Positions 34,808 through 43,956 of a DNA stretch of 64,000 bases are shown here, piece by piece. A program made the translations under genes and the position numbers. The stretch's first letter is position 1; each line of letters starts with the position of its first letter. Below the pieces are notes generated by a model that had not been told where the DNA came from, made no database searches, and was given only the letters and a program-made list of their open reading frames with translations. Source of the DNA: Pedobacter faecalis. GTDB lineage: Bacteria; Bacteroidota; Bacteroidia; Sphingobacteriales; Sphingobacteriaceae. The DNA lies in contig NZ_JARXOW010000001.1 in assembly GCF_030182585.1 (NCBI RefSeq), forward strand, positions 2,914,001 through 2,978,000. The letters run 5' to 3'.

Positions 34808-35573
34808 GCGAAAAGTCGGTACGAGCAGGGAGGTTGAGATACGGGTAAGTCACCTTCGAAAGATATAGGCCCTGAGGATGTGCAGGATCCAGAAACTTAG
34901 GTATGCTCCTGGTCACAAGATAGCTTTGAAATTCGTCAACACTGAGCGAGCCCCGGCCAATCTTAAGTAACTGACCCATAATAATCCTGATCATCTTTGC
35001 AAGAAAGCGGTTAGACGAGATATGAAAGCGTAATTTGTCGCCTCTCGGATCTATAGCGAGCGTTGCAGACATCACATTGCAGATTGTATGCTCATATTTG
35101 TCCGGGCCAGTACAGAAACATCGGTAGTCTTTATAGAAAGGTAGCAATCCTACGGCTCTTTTCATCTCGTCAAACTTCAGGTTGTCCAACAGGTAGAAAG
35201 AACTCAAACCATTCAGGAAAGGGTCTTTGTAGAAGTGCATGAAGTAGTCGTAAGACCGGAGTACCGCATCAAACCTCGCATGGCGGTTTTCTGCCACAGG
35301 GATAATGTCGAACACCGCAATGCCTACCGGCAATATTTTATTTATGCGAAATACCAGGTCAAAGTCCCAGGATTGCGGCAGGTCAACGTGAAAAAAGAAC
35401 TGGGTGGCATGTACGTGAGCATCAGTACGTCCGCAACCAACTACCTCAATCCTGGTTTTAAAGATATCACTAAGCGCTTGTTCAATCACGCCCTGTATGT
35501 TTGGCAGGCATGGCTGTTTTTGCCATCCGCTATAACGGAGTCCGTTATAGCCAATATGAAAAAAATACCTCAC
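34779..35573 (-). CDS. truA: tRNA pseudouridine synthase A
   Basis: Makes pseudouridine at positions 38-40 of tRNA anticodon stems. The 264-residue protein carries the catalytic Asp near residue 51 in VGCGRTDAHVHA and the later RFDAVLRSYDYFM and FLAKMIRIIMGQLLKIG segments. It starts at a GTG directly abutting the TAA of the hexosaminidase gene, so translation is probably coupled. Its 3' end overlaps aroK by 29 bases tail to tail. Confidence 0.95.
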   Translation of the reverse strand: MRYFFHIGYNGLRYSGWQKQPCLPNIQGVIEQALSDIFKTRIEVVGCGRTDAHVHATQFFFHVDLPQSWDFDLVFRINKILPVGIAVFDIIPVAENRHARFDAVLRSYDYFMHFYKDPFLNGLSSFYLLDNLKFDEMKRAVGLLPFYKDYRCFCTGPDKYEHTICNVMSATLAIDPRGDKLRFHISSNRFLAKMIRIIMGQLLKIGRGSLSVDEFQSYLVTRSIPKFLDPAHPQGLYLSKVTYPYLNLPARTDFSLISASSEWR

Positions 35574-37484
35574 TTATTTCTTCCCAGCTCGCTTATTTAG
35601 TTCCTCAACAGGCATAACCATCATGCGTCCAACGCGCTGTTTGCCACGGTAAGTAATCACTTTAAGCGTGGAAGCTTCTTTCGGAACCGTTAGTTTCTCG
35701 GTGTACTTCGGATAAAAGTAGTCAGGGAAAGAGTTGTCAAAGCTGTAATGAATACTGAGATCTTCCACTTCGGTACTTAGTTCAATCATTAATTGCTTAT
35801 CAGCCGACCTGCTTACGTTGAAGATCGGATCGTAAACACTGGGCGCATATTTCGTTTCAGCTACGTCCAGGCGTTTAAAGTGCTGCTCAACCCGGCCAAA
35901 AAAATTCTTCCAGTTTTTTTTCTCTGGCTGCGACCAAACAGACTCAGCTATAGCAAATCCACGTGGCCAGGTCATGTATTCGGCCTGGCGAATATTATAA
36001 ACCTGTTCGGTCCACAAGTTACCCTGACCACCTTTAATATAGCGTATATCAGCACCCGGGGGAACCGGATCGAATTCATAGGATTTGCTCAGGCGGAGTG
36101 AAGCATACACACGAGGCTCTGTAATCGGGTCGGCCTGCATGTAGTCCAGATAAGCATAGGTAGTCGGACTCATCACTACTTCGTGTTTCTTCTTCGCTGC
36201 ATCCAAACCGTATTTCATGCCGCGCCAACTCATTACCGCTACACTGGGAGGCATACCCCCGTCCAGTATTTCATCCCATCCGATGAATTTTTTCCCTTTT
36301 GATTCTACGATCTTCTGAACACGTTTCGTGAAATATCCCTGAACTTCATGCATGTTGCGCAAGCCCTCACGTTTCATAAGCGCTTTGATCTGTTCATTCT
36401 TCTGCCAGAAATTTATCGGCGCTTCGTCGCCACCCATATGTATATACTGGAAGGGAAACAACGCTGCGATCTGCGTGACCACCGTGTCAAGGAAGCTGTA
36501 AACGCGTTCGTTTGCCGGACATAGTGTATTGTCTACCAACGCTATCGGTGGCGCGCCCCTCGACCAGTCCATAATCTGTTCACCCGACCGCACACGGTAG
36601 TTGACGGCTTCCGGAGTGCAGGAAAGTTCCGGATAGGCTGCAATAGCTGCCAGACTATGCCCAGGCACATCGATTTCAGGCAAAATATTCACAAAACGCT
36701 CCTGTGCGTACTGCACCAGCTCCCGGATGTCATCCTGTGTATAAAAGCCTCCGTAATCTCTCGGCTCGTCTGCCGCAGGTGGAGCAAAATAACCAAACTC
36801 ACCAACGCGTTTAACCCGCCAGGCACCTACTTCAGTAAGTTTGGGAAGCCCTTTAATTTCAATACGCCATCCTTCGTCGTCGGCCAGATGCAAATGAAGG
36901 ATATTGTATTTATACCTAACCATCGCGTCTATATACTGTTTAACCTCTTCCTTCGTGAAGAAATGACGGGAAACATCAAACATAAGTCCACGCCAGCCTA
37001 GCCTCGGATAATCCGTTATATCTGCGCAGGGTGCCTGCCAGTCCACATTCGTCACTTTTTCCATGCTTTCAATTTCCGCTGGGAAAAGCTGTATCAGGCT
37101 TTGCGCGCCATAAAATAATCCAGCCGCTTTATTGGCTTTGATGGTAACCTTTTCAGGCGTCACATTAAGCTGGTAACCTTCATCGCCCAGCGCCGGGCTG
37201 GCCCGGTTATTCAGTTCCAGCACAATAACCGGTCGCTCTGCGTGCTGTACCACGGAAACGAAACTGCCCGTTGGTTTAGAAAAACGCTCCTGTAAAAACG
37301 CCGTCACCTGTTTTAGTTCAGGGAGCGCGGGCGACTGTATCACAACGTTTTCAGGCAATATAAAGTAACCTTCCAGCTTAGTAACAGATACAGGTTCAGG
37401 TATAATGGCGATTTCTGGCTTTGTCTGTGCATTACTTTGAAAAGCCAGCGTTAAGAGACAAGCAAGGATAAGGAGTTTTTTCAT
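35574..37484 (-). CDS. Secreted GH20 beta-N-acetylhexosaminidase
   Basis: Exported glycosidase of 636 residues with a Sec signal ending near residue 20 (SNAQ). An N-terminal GH20b domain (about 25-150) precedes the GH20 TIM barrel (about 155-500), where HMGGDEAP holds the catalytic Asp-Glu pair. A C-terminal beta domain with SIHYSFDNSFPDY (about 555-600) is like that of chitobiases. It removes terminal GlcNAc or GalNAc from glycans, chitin or peptidoglycan fragments. The PBP4-type gene upstream on the same strand suits a role in cell-wall turnover, though dietary glycan use is equally possible. Confidence 0.95.
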   Translation of the reverse strand: MKKLLILACLLTLAFQSNAQTKPEIAIIPEPVSVTKLEGYFILPENVVIQSPALPELKQVTAFLQERFSKPTGSFVSVVQHAERPVIVLELNNRASPALGDEGYQLNVTPEKVTIKANKAAGLFYGAQSLIQLFPAEIESMEKVTNVDWQAPCADITDYPRLGWRGLMFDVSRHFFTKEEVKQYIDAMVRYKYNILHLHLADDEGWRIEIKGLPKLTEVGAWRVKRVGEFGYFAPPAADEPRDYGGFYTQDDIRELVQYAQERFVNILPEIDVPGHSLAAIAAYPELSCTPEAVNYRVRSGEQIMDWSRGAPPIALVDNTLCPANERVYSFLDTVVTQIAALFPFQYIHMGGDEAPINFWQKNEQIKALMKREGLRNMHEVQGYFTKRVQKIVESKGKKFIGWDEILDGGMPPSVAVMSWRGMKYGLDAAKKKHEVVMSPTTYAYLDYMQADPITEPRVYASLRLSKSYEFDPVPPGADIRYIKGGQGNLWTEQVYNIRQAEYMTWPRGFAIAESVWSQPEKKNWKNFFGRVEQHFKRLDVAETKYAPSVYDPIFNVSRSADKQLMIELSTEVEDLSIHYSFDNSFPDYFYPKYTEKLTVPKEASTLKVITYRGKQRVGRMMVMPVEELNKRAGKK

Positions 37485-37527
37485 AATGTCACGTAATTCG
37501 TAAAAATAGTCATAAATTCCGAACCCT

Positions 37528-38934
37528 TCACTTCAATGCATCAAGAACTGCAAATAGTTTGCTTTTAATACCAGATCCTGAGTAGTTGTTTACATTAATA
37601 ACGACAACGTATTTGCGACCGGCACCGCTCGTATGGTATCCTGCATAAGCTAATACATCGCTAATGGTTCCACTTTTCAACCTCATGCCATTATTCAGAG
37701 GCAGCGATTTTAAAAAGTCTGTAAACCAAGGCGCTGATTGCGCCCGGTACAGAACCGTAGCCATTGCGGCCGTCGACACCCTGTTAGCCGGACTCAGGCC
37801 GCTTCCGTCAAGCATCTTTAACGAGCCGCGCGCCACGCCTCGGCCGACCCAGTGATTTACAATTAAGTCAACGCCAGCTGCCGTTGTAGCCTTTTTACCG
37901 GCTTTCCAGGCTAGGGTACGTATGAGATGCTCGCCGTACAGGTTAATGCTTTTCTGATTGAACAAATAAACAATATCCGCTAAGGAAGGGGAGTTCAACG
38001 TTACCAGCGCTCTTCCAGCAGCCGGAATTTCTTCCCCTGCTAAAGTGAGGCGCCTTCCGGTACTCGGATCCCCCGTCGCCGGAATACCCAACCGGCTCAA
38101 GGTGTCCCGCAACCGCAGCGCAGCATCATAAGCCGGTTCGGGCAATGCCACTGAAATTCCTGACTTCGCGATCCCTGAAGCCCAGGTACCGCGCAAATAG
38201 GCGGTATTCGACAGCGGTGGGAGATAGGCATACACCTGATCCCCGGAACCCCTTGCTCCGCTTGAGATCTCATTGACGATCCGGATGTATGGCATTTCCG
38301 GTACAATGCGGGTTACCGACACTTTGCCGCCGATGGTTGACAGATGGATGTCAAATTGATTTTCCCTCCAGCTCAGGCCCGAGGCAGCCGCTCCATAGTA
38401 GTTTCCAATATCTTGCCATATCCAGCCATCCGGCGTCTGTGGCGATCCCCAGACCAGGTCGTCACCGATGATGCGGCCGGTTATTTTCCTGATCCCAGCT
38501 TGCCTCACCGCCGTTACCCACTGGTCCAGAACGTTCTTTTCCTTCGTGTTCGGATAACGCCAGGAGCCTAGGGTCGGGTCGCCACCACCTTTGATGATCA
38601 GGTCGCCCTGCAATGTGCCGTCGGGGCTGATGCTTCCCGAATAAACCAGACTTGTGCTGTATCGGAAATCCGGGCCTAACAGTTCCAGGGCAGTTGCTGA
38701 AGTGATGGTCTTTAGTGTCGATGCGGGTGCCAGCCCGATGTCCTCGTTCTTCGCAAAGATTTTGTCGCCGGTACTTGCATCAAGAATACAGATCGAACTG
38801 ATCGCATGCCTGGTTTGCGGGTCGTTTTCAAAGTCAGCAAAAGCTTTCCTAAGGCGCTCCGAAGGAGCCTGCGCCAGAAGAGCACCGTTAAATACTGCTA
38901 TAAAAAGAATAGAGGTCAGGAGTTTTTCAAACAT
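37528..38934 (-). CDS. dacB: D-alanyl-D-alanine carboxypeptidase/endopeptidase, PBP4 (S13) family
   Basis: Periplasmic peptidoglycan hydrolase of about 468 residues. The start at 38934 (MFEKLLTSILF) gives a proper signal peptide ending at ALLAQ; the upstream ATG at 38982 lies inside the asd terminator and is rejected. The three active-site motifs are present: SxxK as STLK in APASTLKTITS, SxN as SIN in KSINLYGEH, and KTG as KSG in RLKSGTISD. It trims D-Ala from stem peptides or cuts cross-links. Hexosaminidase follows after a gap of 43 bases. Confidence 0.93.
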   Translation of the reverse strand: MFEKLLTSILFIAVFNGALLAQAPSERLRKAFADFENDPQTRHAISSICILDASTGDKIFAKNEDIGLAPASTLKTITSATALELLGPDFRYSTSLVYSGSISPDGTLQGDLIIKGGGDPTLGSWRYPNTKEKNVLDQWVTAVRQAGIRKITGRIIGDDLVWGSPQTPDGWIWQDIGNYYGAAASGLSWRENQFDIHLSTIGGKVSVTRIVPEMPYIRIVNEISSGARGSGDQVYAYLPPLSNTAYLRGTWASGIAKSGISVALPEPAYDAALRLRDTLSRLGIPATGDPSTGRRLTLAGEEIPAAGRALVTLNSPSLADIVYLFNQKSINLYGEHLIRTLAWKAGKKATTAAGVDLIVNHWVGRGVARGSLKMLDGSGLSPANRVSTAAMATVLYRAQSAPWFTDFLKSLPLNNGMRLKSGTISDVLAYAGYHTSGAGRKYVVVINVNNYSGSGIKSKLFAVLDALK

Positions 38935-38940
38935 AAGATT

Positions 38941-38979
38941 ATAAAAACAAAATGCAGGACTGGTTTTCCAGCCCTGCAT
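38941..38979 (-). terminator. Rho-independent terminator of asd
   Basis: On the minus strand ATGCAGGGCTGG pairs with CCAGTCCTGCAT (one G-U pair) around an AAAA loop, and is followed by TTTTGTTTTTAT. Plus-strand arms are 38952-38963 and 38968-38979. It separates asd from dacB. Confidence 0.9.
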
Positions 38980-39011
38980 CAATTAACGCACCATTCCGGC
39001 GCTGATTCTAA

Positions 39012-40004
39012 TTAAATTAAGTCATTCTTCACCAGGTATTCAGCGATCTGTACAGCATTTGTGGCAGCGCCTTTGCGCAGATTGTCTGCCACAATCCACA
39101 TGTTCAGTGTTTTAGGCTGAGACTCATCCCGGCGTATACGTCCCACAAAAACTTCATCCTTTTCATGCGCATCTTTAGGCATTGGATACTTAAGATTGGC
39201 TATGTCGTCAACCACAATAATGCCTTCCGATTCTTCAAGGATGTTTCTTACCTCTGCAAGGTCAAAATCGTTCTCGAACTCAATGTTCACCGACTCCGAA
39301 TGTCCGCCCATTACCGGAATGCGTACCGTTGTAGCGGTTACGCGGATGCTATCGTCGCCCATAATCTTATTGGTCTCCAATATCATCTTCATCTCCTCTT
39401 TGGTGTATCCATTATCCTGGAATACGTCAATATGTGGAATAACGTTCAGGTCGATTTCATATGCATAGGCTTTAGGGCCATCTTTAACACCATTACGCTC
39501 ATCCATCAACTGGTCTACAGCCTTAACGCCTGTTCCTGTCACCGATTGATAGGTAGATACCACAACCCGTCTGATTTTATATTTGTCATGAAGTGGCTTC
39601 AAAGCAACCACCATCTGTATTGTCGAACAGTTGGGGTTTGCAATGATCTTGTCGGCCTTTGTAAGTACATCAGCGTTTACTTCAGGGACAACCAGTTTTT
39701 TGTCAGGGTCCATACGCCATGCCGATGAATTATCGATCACTGTAGTTCCCACCTCCGCAAACCGTGGCGCTTCCTGCAAAGAGGTACTTCCGCCAGCAGA
39801 AAAAAGTGCAATGTCCGGTTTCATCGCAATAGCTGTATCCATATTTACAACAGCATACTTCTTACCCTTGAAAGAAATTTCCTTGCCAACGCTCTTCTCA
39901 GAAGCTACAGGGATCAATTCGGTCAACGGAAAATTACGCTCTTCCAATACTTTTAACATTACGGTACCAACCAGACCGGTTGCACCTACTACTGCGATTT
40001 TCAT
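39012..40004 (-). CDS. asd: Aspartate-semialdehyde dehydrogenase
   Basis: NADPH-dependent enzyme of 330 residues that reduces aspartyl phosphate to the semialdehyde, feeding lysine, diaminopimelate, threonine and methionine synthesis. The Rossmann motif is VGATGLVGTVML (about residues 5-16), the catalytic Cys lies near residue 126 in ANPNCSTIQ, and the substrate-binding His is in MGGHSES. It is a single-gene unit with a clear terminator. Diaminopimelate supply links it loosely with the neighbouring wall genes. Confidence 0.97.
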   Translation of the reverse strand: MKIAVVGATGLVGTVMLKVLEERNFPLTELIPVASEKSVGKEISFKGKKYAVVNMDTAIAMKPDIALFSAGGSTSLQEAPRFAEVGTTVIDNSSAWRMDPDKKLVVPEVNADVLTKADKIIANPNCSTIQMVVALKPLHDKYKIRRVVVSTYQSVTGTGVKAVDQLMDERNGVKDGPKAYAYEIDLNVIPHIDVFQDNGYTKEEMKMILETNKIMGDDSIRVTATTVRIPVMGGHSESVNIEFENDFDLAEVRNILEESEGIIVVDDIANLKYPMPKDAHEKDEVFVGRIRRDESQPKTLNMWIVADNLRKGAATNAVQIAEYLVKNDLI

Positions 40005-40155
40005 GATTTTTTTATAATTGTTTAAATTGTGTTTGGGCCTCGGCTTTTTGCAGATGACCCGGTTAGTTGTTTTTTAGTTTAATGAATAGTGTTCAATAAT
40101 AAGTGGGCAAATATCAGCATTTTTTCTAATATAATGGCCTAACGCGCTTATTATA

Positions 40156-40192
40156 AACGAAAAGGGAAGTGACCTTTCCGACCACTTCCCTT
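40156..40192 (-). terminator. Terminator at the end of the oxidative sugar operon
   Basis: On the minus strand AAGGGAAGTG (plus 40183-40192) and CACTTCCCTT (plus 40162-40171) form a 10-bp stem with an 11-base loop, followed by TTCGTTTAT. It lies 23 bases after the last stop of the operon; the U-run is broken. Confidence 0.65.
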
Positions 40193-40214
40193 GTTTATCT
40201 CTGTTTTAATGTTT

Positions 40215-41087
40215 TTATAACAGTTGGTGGTCTACATAATCAAAACTCTTCTTAATACTTACATAAGGATCAATGGAGAAGTTTTCCTGCTCAACGATGG
40301 CGTGTTTCAAGCCTGCAAGTTTAGCGTGTTTAAAAATGGTTTTGAAGTCCACTTTTCCGTCGCCAACTTCCGTATTAAGCGTGTTGTCCGCCTTATCCAT
40401 ATCTTTCACATGCCACATGACGAAACGTCCGGGATGCTTGTCAAATAAGTCCTTTGGATCCAGTCCTGCACGTACTACCCAATAGAGATCCATCTCAAAC
40501 TGCACCTGGTCTTTGTCTGTTTCCTCAAGAAGAATATCATAGCCAGTCCTTTCGCCATGCCTCTGAAATTCGAAGTCATGGTTATGGTAAGCAAGCTGAA
40601 GGCCCGACTGTTTACATAGTGCTGCTGCCTCGTTAAGACGTTCGGCAACCCGTTTGTAGTCTTCAGCGTTCGATCGCAGAGACTGATCCAGGTAAGGACA
40701 GGTCAGATAAGACATATCCAGTCCTGCAGCCCCTTCTATCAGCGTCTTCAGCTCTTCTGTATCGCCCGTTTTGATATAATTATCCAGCCCGAAGTGTCCG
40801 CTAGGCGCCTTTAAGCCGTTTGCCTCCAGAAGCGATTTGAAAGACTTAATGTCCATCCCCCAGAACTTCGATTCAGCGGTGTAGCCATAAGTTTCTACCT
40901 CCCGGTAGCCGGCGGCGGCGACTTTCTCAATAACCCCTTTTACGTCTTTAGGCAGCAAATCCCTCAAGGTATAGAGTTGCAGTCCAACCACGTTATTTTT
41001 CGCAGCTGAGCAGGCGAATCCTGGTAATATTGCCGCACCTGCTAAAGCGATAGCGCTTTGCTTTATAAATGTTCTTCTGGAGTTCAT
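40215..41087 (-). CDS. Exported sugar phosphate isomerase/epimerase-like TIM barrel
   Basis: Protein of 290 residues in the xylose-isomerase-like TIM-barrel family. The start at 41087 gives a twin-arginine-type leader (NSRRTFIKQSAIALAG) ending at a lipobox-like FACS; a longer reading to 41198 overlaps the upstream gene and is rejected. Barrel landmarks: VGLQLYTLRD, AYHNHDFEF (metal His), QFEMDLYWV (metal Glu/Asp), MWHVKDMD and AIVEQENF (metal Glu). It is the last gene of the eight-gene operon and would act outside the cytoplasm, probably epimerising, isomerising or cleaving a (keto)sugar. Confidence 0.82.
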   Translation of the reverse strand: MNSRRTFIKQSAIALAGAAILPGFACSAAKNNVVGLQLYTLRDLLPKDVKGVIEKVAAAGYREVETYGYTAESKFWGMDIKSFKSLLEANGLKAPSGHFGLDNYIKTGDTEELKTLIEGAAGLDMSYLTCPYLDQSLRSNAEDYKRVAERLNEAAALCKQSGLQLAYHNHDFEFQRHGERTGYDILLEETDKDQVQFEMDLYWVVRAGLDPKDLFDKHPGRFVMWHVKDMDKADNTLNTEVGDGKVDFKTIFKHAKLAGLKHAIVEQENFSIDPYVSIKKSFDYVDHQLL

Positions 41088-41094
41088 AGATCGA

Positions 41095-41982
41095 TTAAAC
41101 ATCACAAATATTAACAGCTTCTTTGAGCGACTGGAATTTGTCTTGCTTTTTAGGCAGAAACTCTTGTGCCAGATATCCTTTAAAGCCCGTCGCAACAATG
41201 GCTTTGATGATTGCGGGGTAGTTTAACTCCTGGGTTTCATCCAGCTCATTTCTTCCCGGGACACCAGCGGTGTGGTAGTGGGATATGTATTGATGGTTAT
41301 TCCTTATCGTACTGATCACGTTACCCTCATCGATCTGCATATGATAGATATCGTACAACAGCTTGAAGTGCTCAGAACCCAGGCGTTTGCACAATTCAAC
41401 GCCCCAGGGTGTATTGTCGCACTGATAGTCTTTATGGTCTACTTTACTGTTCAGCAGTTCCATCACAAGGATCACATTGTGCTTTTCGGCAATGGGTAAT
41501 ACTTGCTTCAATCCCTCCACGCAATTCTTCCAACCGGTCTCATTATCTTTACCCCGTCTGCGCCCGCTAAAACAGATCAACTGCTTGTAGCCTGCAGCAG
41601 CAACCTTCGGAATCATTTCTGAATAGTTTTTAATAAGCTGCGCATGAAACTTCGTATCATTCCATCCGTCGTCCAGATTAAGTTCTGCGCCATTGCAAAG
41701 GGACGAATCAAGACCATGTTTTTTAAGCGTCGCCCAATCGTTCGGACCAACCAGATCGATAGCTTTAATGCCGATCCTTTTTGCTTCGATACACAATGTG
41801 TCAAGGTCTACGCCCCCAAAGCACCAGCGACATACAGAATGATTTACGTTTCCTTTCAAAGCCCGCGAGATATTCGTTTCTGAATCTAGTGCCAGCGCTG
41901 GCAATGCTGCCGAAACACCTAAGGCGGCAGTTCCGGCAACAATATTTTTCAATGCAGTTCTTCTGCTGTTCTCTGGATTCAT
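41095..41982 (-). CDS. Tat-exported hydroxypyruvate isomerase-like TIM barrel
   Basis: Protein of 295 residues with a twin-arginine leader (NSRRTALKNIVAGTAAL, cleavage near residue 32 after ALA). The barrel matches the hydroxypyruvate isomerase group: SVCRWCFGG, LVMELLNSKVDH (metal Glu), LLYDIYHMQIDEG (metal Asp), YHTAGVPGRNEL and GYLAQEF (metal Glu). Such proteins act on a range of keto sugars and acids; hydroxypyruvate itself is not assumed. It lies 7 bases upstream of the next isomerase gene and 10 bases after the permease gene. Confidence 0.84.
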   Translation of the reverse strand: MNPENSRRTALKNIVAGTAALGVSAALPALALDSETNISRALKGNVNHSVCRWCFGGVDLDTLCIEAKRIGIKAIDLVGPNDWATLKKHGLDSSLCNGAELNLDDGWNDTKFHAQLIKNYSEMIPKVAAAGYKQLICFSGRRRGKDNETGWKNCVEGLKQVLPIAEKHNVILVMELLNSKVDHKDYQCDNTPWGVELCKRLGSEHFKLLYDIYHMQIDEGNVISTIRNNHQYISHYHTAGVPGRNELDETQELNYPAIIKAIVATGFKGYLAQEFLPKKQDKFQSLKEAVNICDV

Positions 41983-41992
41983 CTTGGTATTA

Positions 41993-43207
41993 TTAAGACA
42001 CCGTAGTTGTTTCAGCTTTGTTATTGTCTTTAAAAAGGAGCAGGAACAACAGGGCTACTCCGGCAGAAATGGCCGCAGGAACAATCCATATGCTATACCA
42101 GTCGTGACCGCTGCCAACGACATGATCATCTACCACCATACCTGAAATGATAGACCCAATAAGCATACCCACACCGTACGTAGCCAGGGTGATAAAGCCC
42201 TGTGCTGCACTCTTGAAGCGATCCCCCGCCAGCCTGTCTGTATAAATCTGTCCGGTTACAAAGAAAAAGTCATAGCAGATACCATGCAGAACAATCCCTC
42301 CAATCAGCATCCAGTAATTCGCATCAGCATTTCCGAAGGCAAAGAAAAGATACCGCACTACCCAGGCGATCATACCGATGGCCAGCATCTTTTTCACGCC
42401 AAGCCGCACAAAGAATAGGGGCATCAAAAGCATAAACAACGTTTCTGAAACCTGTCCCAGCGATTGGACGCCGGCGGCACCTTTCATACCAACCTCATTA
42501 AGGAAAGGATTGGTGAAATTATAGTAGAAAGCCAGTGGTACACAGATCGCAACGGAGGAAAGGAAAAAGATCAGGAAAGATCTGTTTTTCAATAAGCCAA
42601 TTGCATCCAGGCCGATGATATCGCCAAAGCTGGTTTTCTCGCCCTTCTTAACAGGAGGGGTATGTGGTAATACAAAACTGAAAAGGCCCAGGATCAGCGA
42701 AGCTATTGCGGCCATTTTAAAGGTAAGCACTAAATTGCCGTCCTGCTCCCAGTTAAGCCAGCCAATAGTCAAACCGGCTACTATCCATCCAATCGTCCCA
42801 AATACACGGATAGACGGGAACTCTTTTCCCGGATCTGTCATCTGCTTAAATGAGATAGAATTAACCAAGGCCAGGGTAGGCATATACGCAATCATATATC
42901 CTAGGATGAAAGGGAAAAAACTGTCAAAATCCAGTGCATCAGCAGCAAACCATAATAATGCGGCACCAATAAGGTGCAATACGCCAAGTATGCGCTGAGC
43001 AGCAAAAAATTTATCGGCAATCAATCCTATGATAAAAGGAGCAATGATCGCGCCCAGCGACTGCGTGCTGTAAGCGGAGCCGATATCAACACCCCCGGAA
43101 GACAGGTTCTTCCCAAGGTATGTACCCATTGTAACAAACCAGGAGCCCCAGATGAAAAACTCCAGGAACATCATGGTCGATAATTTAATTCGGTTGTTTA
43201 AGTTCAT
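41993..43207 (-). CDS. MFS permease, nucleoside/sugar:proton symporter family
   Basis: Twelve-helix inner-membrane transporter of 404 residues in the Nuc_H_symport branch of the major facilitator superfamily (opening KLSTMMFLEFFIWGSWFVTMGTY; loop IADKFFAAQR). Members in Bacteroidota gene clusters of this sort often carry sugars or keto sugars rather than nucleosides. In this operon it is the only inner-membrane transporter, so it probably brings the exported enzymes' product into the cytoplasm. It is spaced 24 bases from the DUF1080 gene. Confidence 0.86.
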   Translation of the reverse strand: MNLNNRIKLSTMMFLEFFIWGSWFVTMGTYLGKNLSSGGVDIGSAYSTQSLGAIIAPFIIGLIADKFFAAQRILGVLHLIGAALLWFAADALDFDSFFPFILGYMIAYMPTLALVNSISFKQMTDPGKEFPSIRVFGTIGWIVAGLTIGWLNWEQDGNLVLTFKMAAIASLILGLFSFVLPHTPPVKKGEKTSFGDIIGLDAIGLLKNRSFLIFFLSSVAICVPLAFYYNFTNPFLNEVGMKGAAGVQSLGQVSETLFMLLMPLFFVRLGVKKMLAIGMIAWVVRYLFFAFGNADANYWMLIGGIVLHGICYDFFFVTGQIYTDRLAGDRFKSAAQGFITLATYGVGMLIGSIISGMVVDDHVVGSGHDWYSIWIVPAAISAGVALLFLLLFKDNNKAETTTVS

Positions 43208-43231
43208 ATTGGTTTTTTGGTTAAATTTCTT

Positions 43232-43936
43232 TTACAACTCCTTGATCATGATGTTGCGGTACCAAACATCATCACCATGATCCTGAAGTGCGATCTTACC
43301 AGATTTAAAAGTACCCCAGTTTTCCCAGCCTTTAAACTTGCTTTGCGCGATCAGTTGTTTCCAGTTTTCATCCCATAACGTAGTGGAAACGATTTTAACA
43401 CCGTTCAAATAATGCTCAAGCTTGCCGTTCTTACTGATGATCTCCGCGGTATTCCATTGTCCAACAGGTTTTACAGGTTCTGAGCTGCTCTTAATTACAT
43501 CATAAAGATCTCCGGCGCGGTGCTTTGGGTACTTTCCATCAGGGTGACCCTCGTTGTCAATCACCTGCATCTCCAAGCCTGTGCTGTAGGTCGCACCATA
43601 TTTAGCCTTGTCTTCGTGTACATAATAAATAAGTCCGCTATTAGCGCCTGGAGAAACTTTCCAGTCATATTTCAAATGGAAATTGCTGTATTCTTTATCT
43701 GTTACCAGGTCTCCGCCTCCATTGCGCGGACCCTTAGAGTTCAGGTACAGCGCACCATCCTGGATTTCCCATTTGCTGCCTGCCGTCGTTTTGCCGTAAG
43801 TATGCCATCCGGTCGTGGTTTTGCCGTCAAACAAGGGGGTAAAACCTTTTGTGCTAGTCTGGCTTTTTGTGCTGCTGCATCCCATCATGGCTGTAATTGC
43901 CAGAGCAGATAGCGCTGAAAAAATGTATTGCTTCAT
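43232..43936 (-). CDS. DUF1080 lipoprotein, 3-keto-disaccharide hydrolase family
   Basis: Exported lipoprotein of 234 residues; lipobox MMGCSS (Cys about residue 20). The rest is one concanavalin-like beta-sandwich: GFTPLFDGKTTTGW, HLKYDWKVSPGANSGLIYYVHE, GLEMQVIDNEGHP and GQWNTAEIISKNGKLEHYLNG are family hallmarks. DUF1080 proteins are annotated as 3-keto-disaccharide hydrolases, cutting glycosides after oxidation at C3. It lies between the MFS gene and a Tat-exported oxidoreductase that could make the keto sugar. Confidence 0.9.
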   Translation of the reverse strand: MKQYIFSALSALAITAMMGCSSTKSQTSTKGFTPLFDGKTTTGWHTYGKTTAGSKWEIQDGALYLNSKGPRNGGGDLVTDKEYSNFHLKYDWKVSPGANSGLIYYVHEDKAKYGATYSTGLEMQVIDNEGHPDGKYPKHRAGDLYDVIKSSSEPVKPVGQWNTAEIISKNGKLEHYLNGVKIVSTTLWDENWKQLIAQSKFKGWENWGTFKSGKIALQDHGDDVWYRNIMIKEL

Positions 43937-43956
43937 TTATGTGTTGTATTGTTAAT

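Noticed and set aside
38935..38982. Earlier ATG for the PBP4-type gene
   Set aside because: It lies within the asd terminator hairpin and would bury the signal peptide.
39165..39728. Open frame of 187 codons on the plus strand antisense to asd
   Set aside because: asd is certain from its catalytic motif and length; the opposite frame has no recognisable content.
41088..41198. Longer N-terminus for the last isomerase of the sugar operon
   Set aside because: It overlaps the upstream isomerase gene by about 100 bases and hides the twin-arginine leader.
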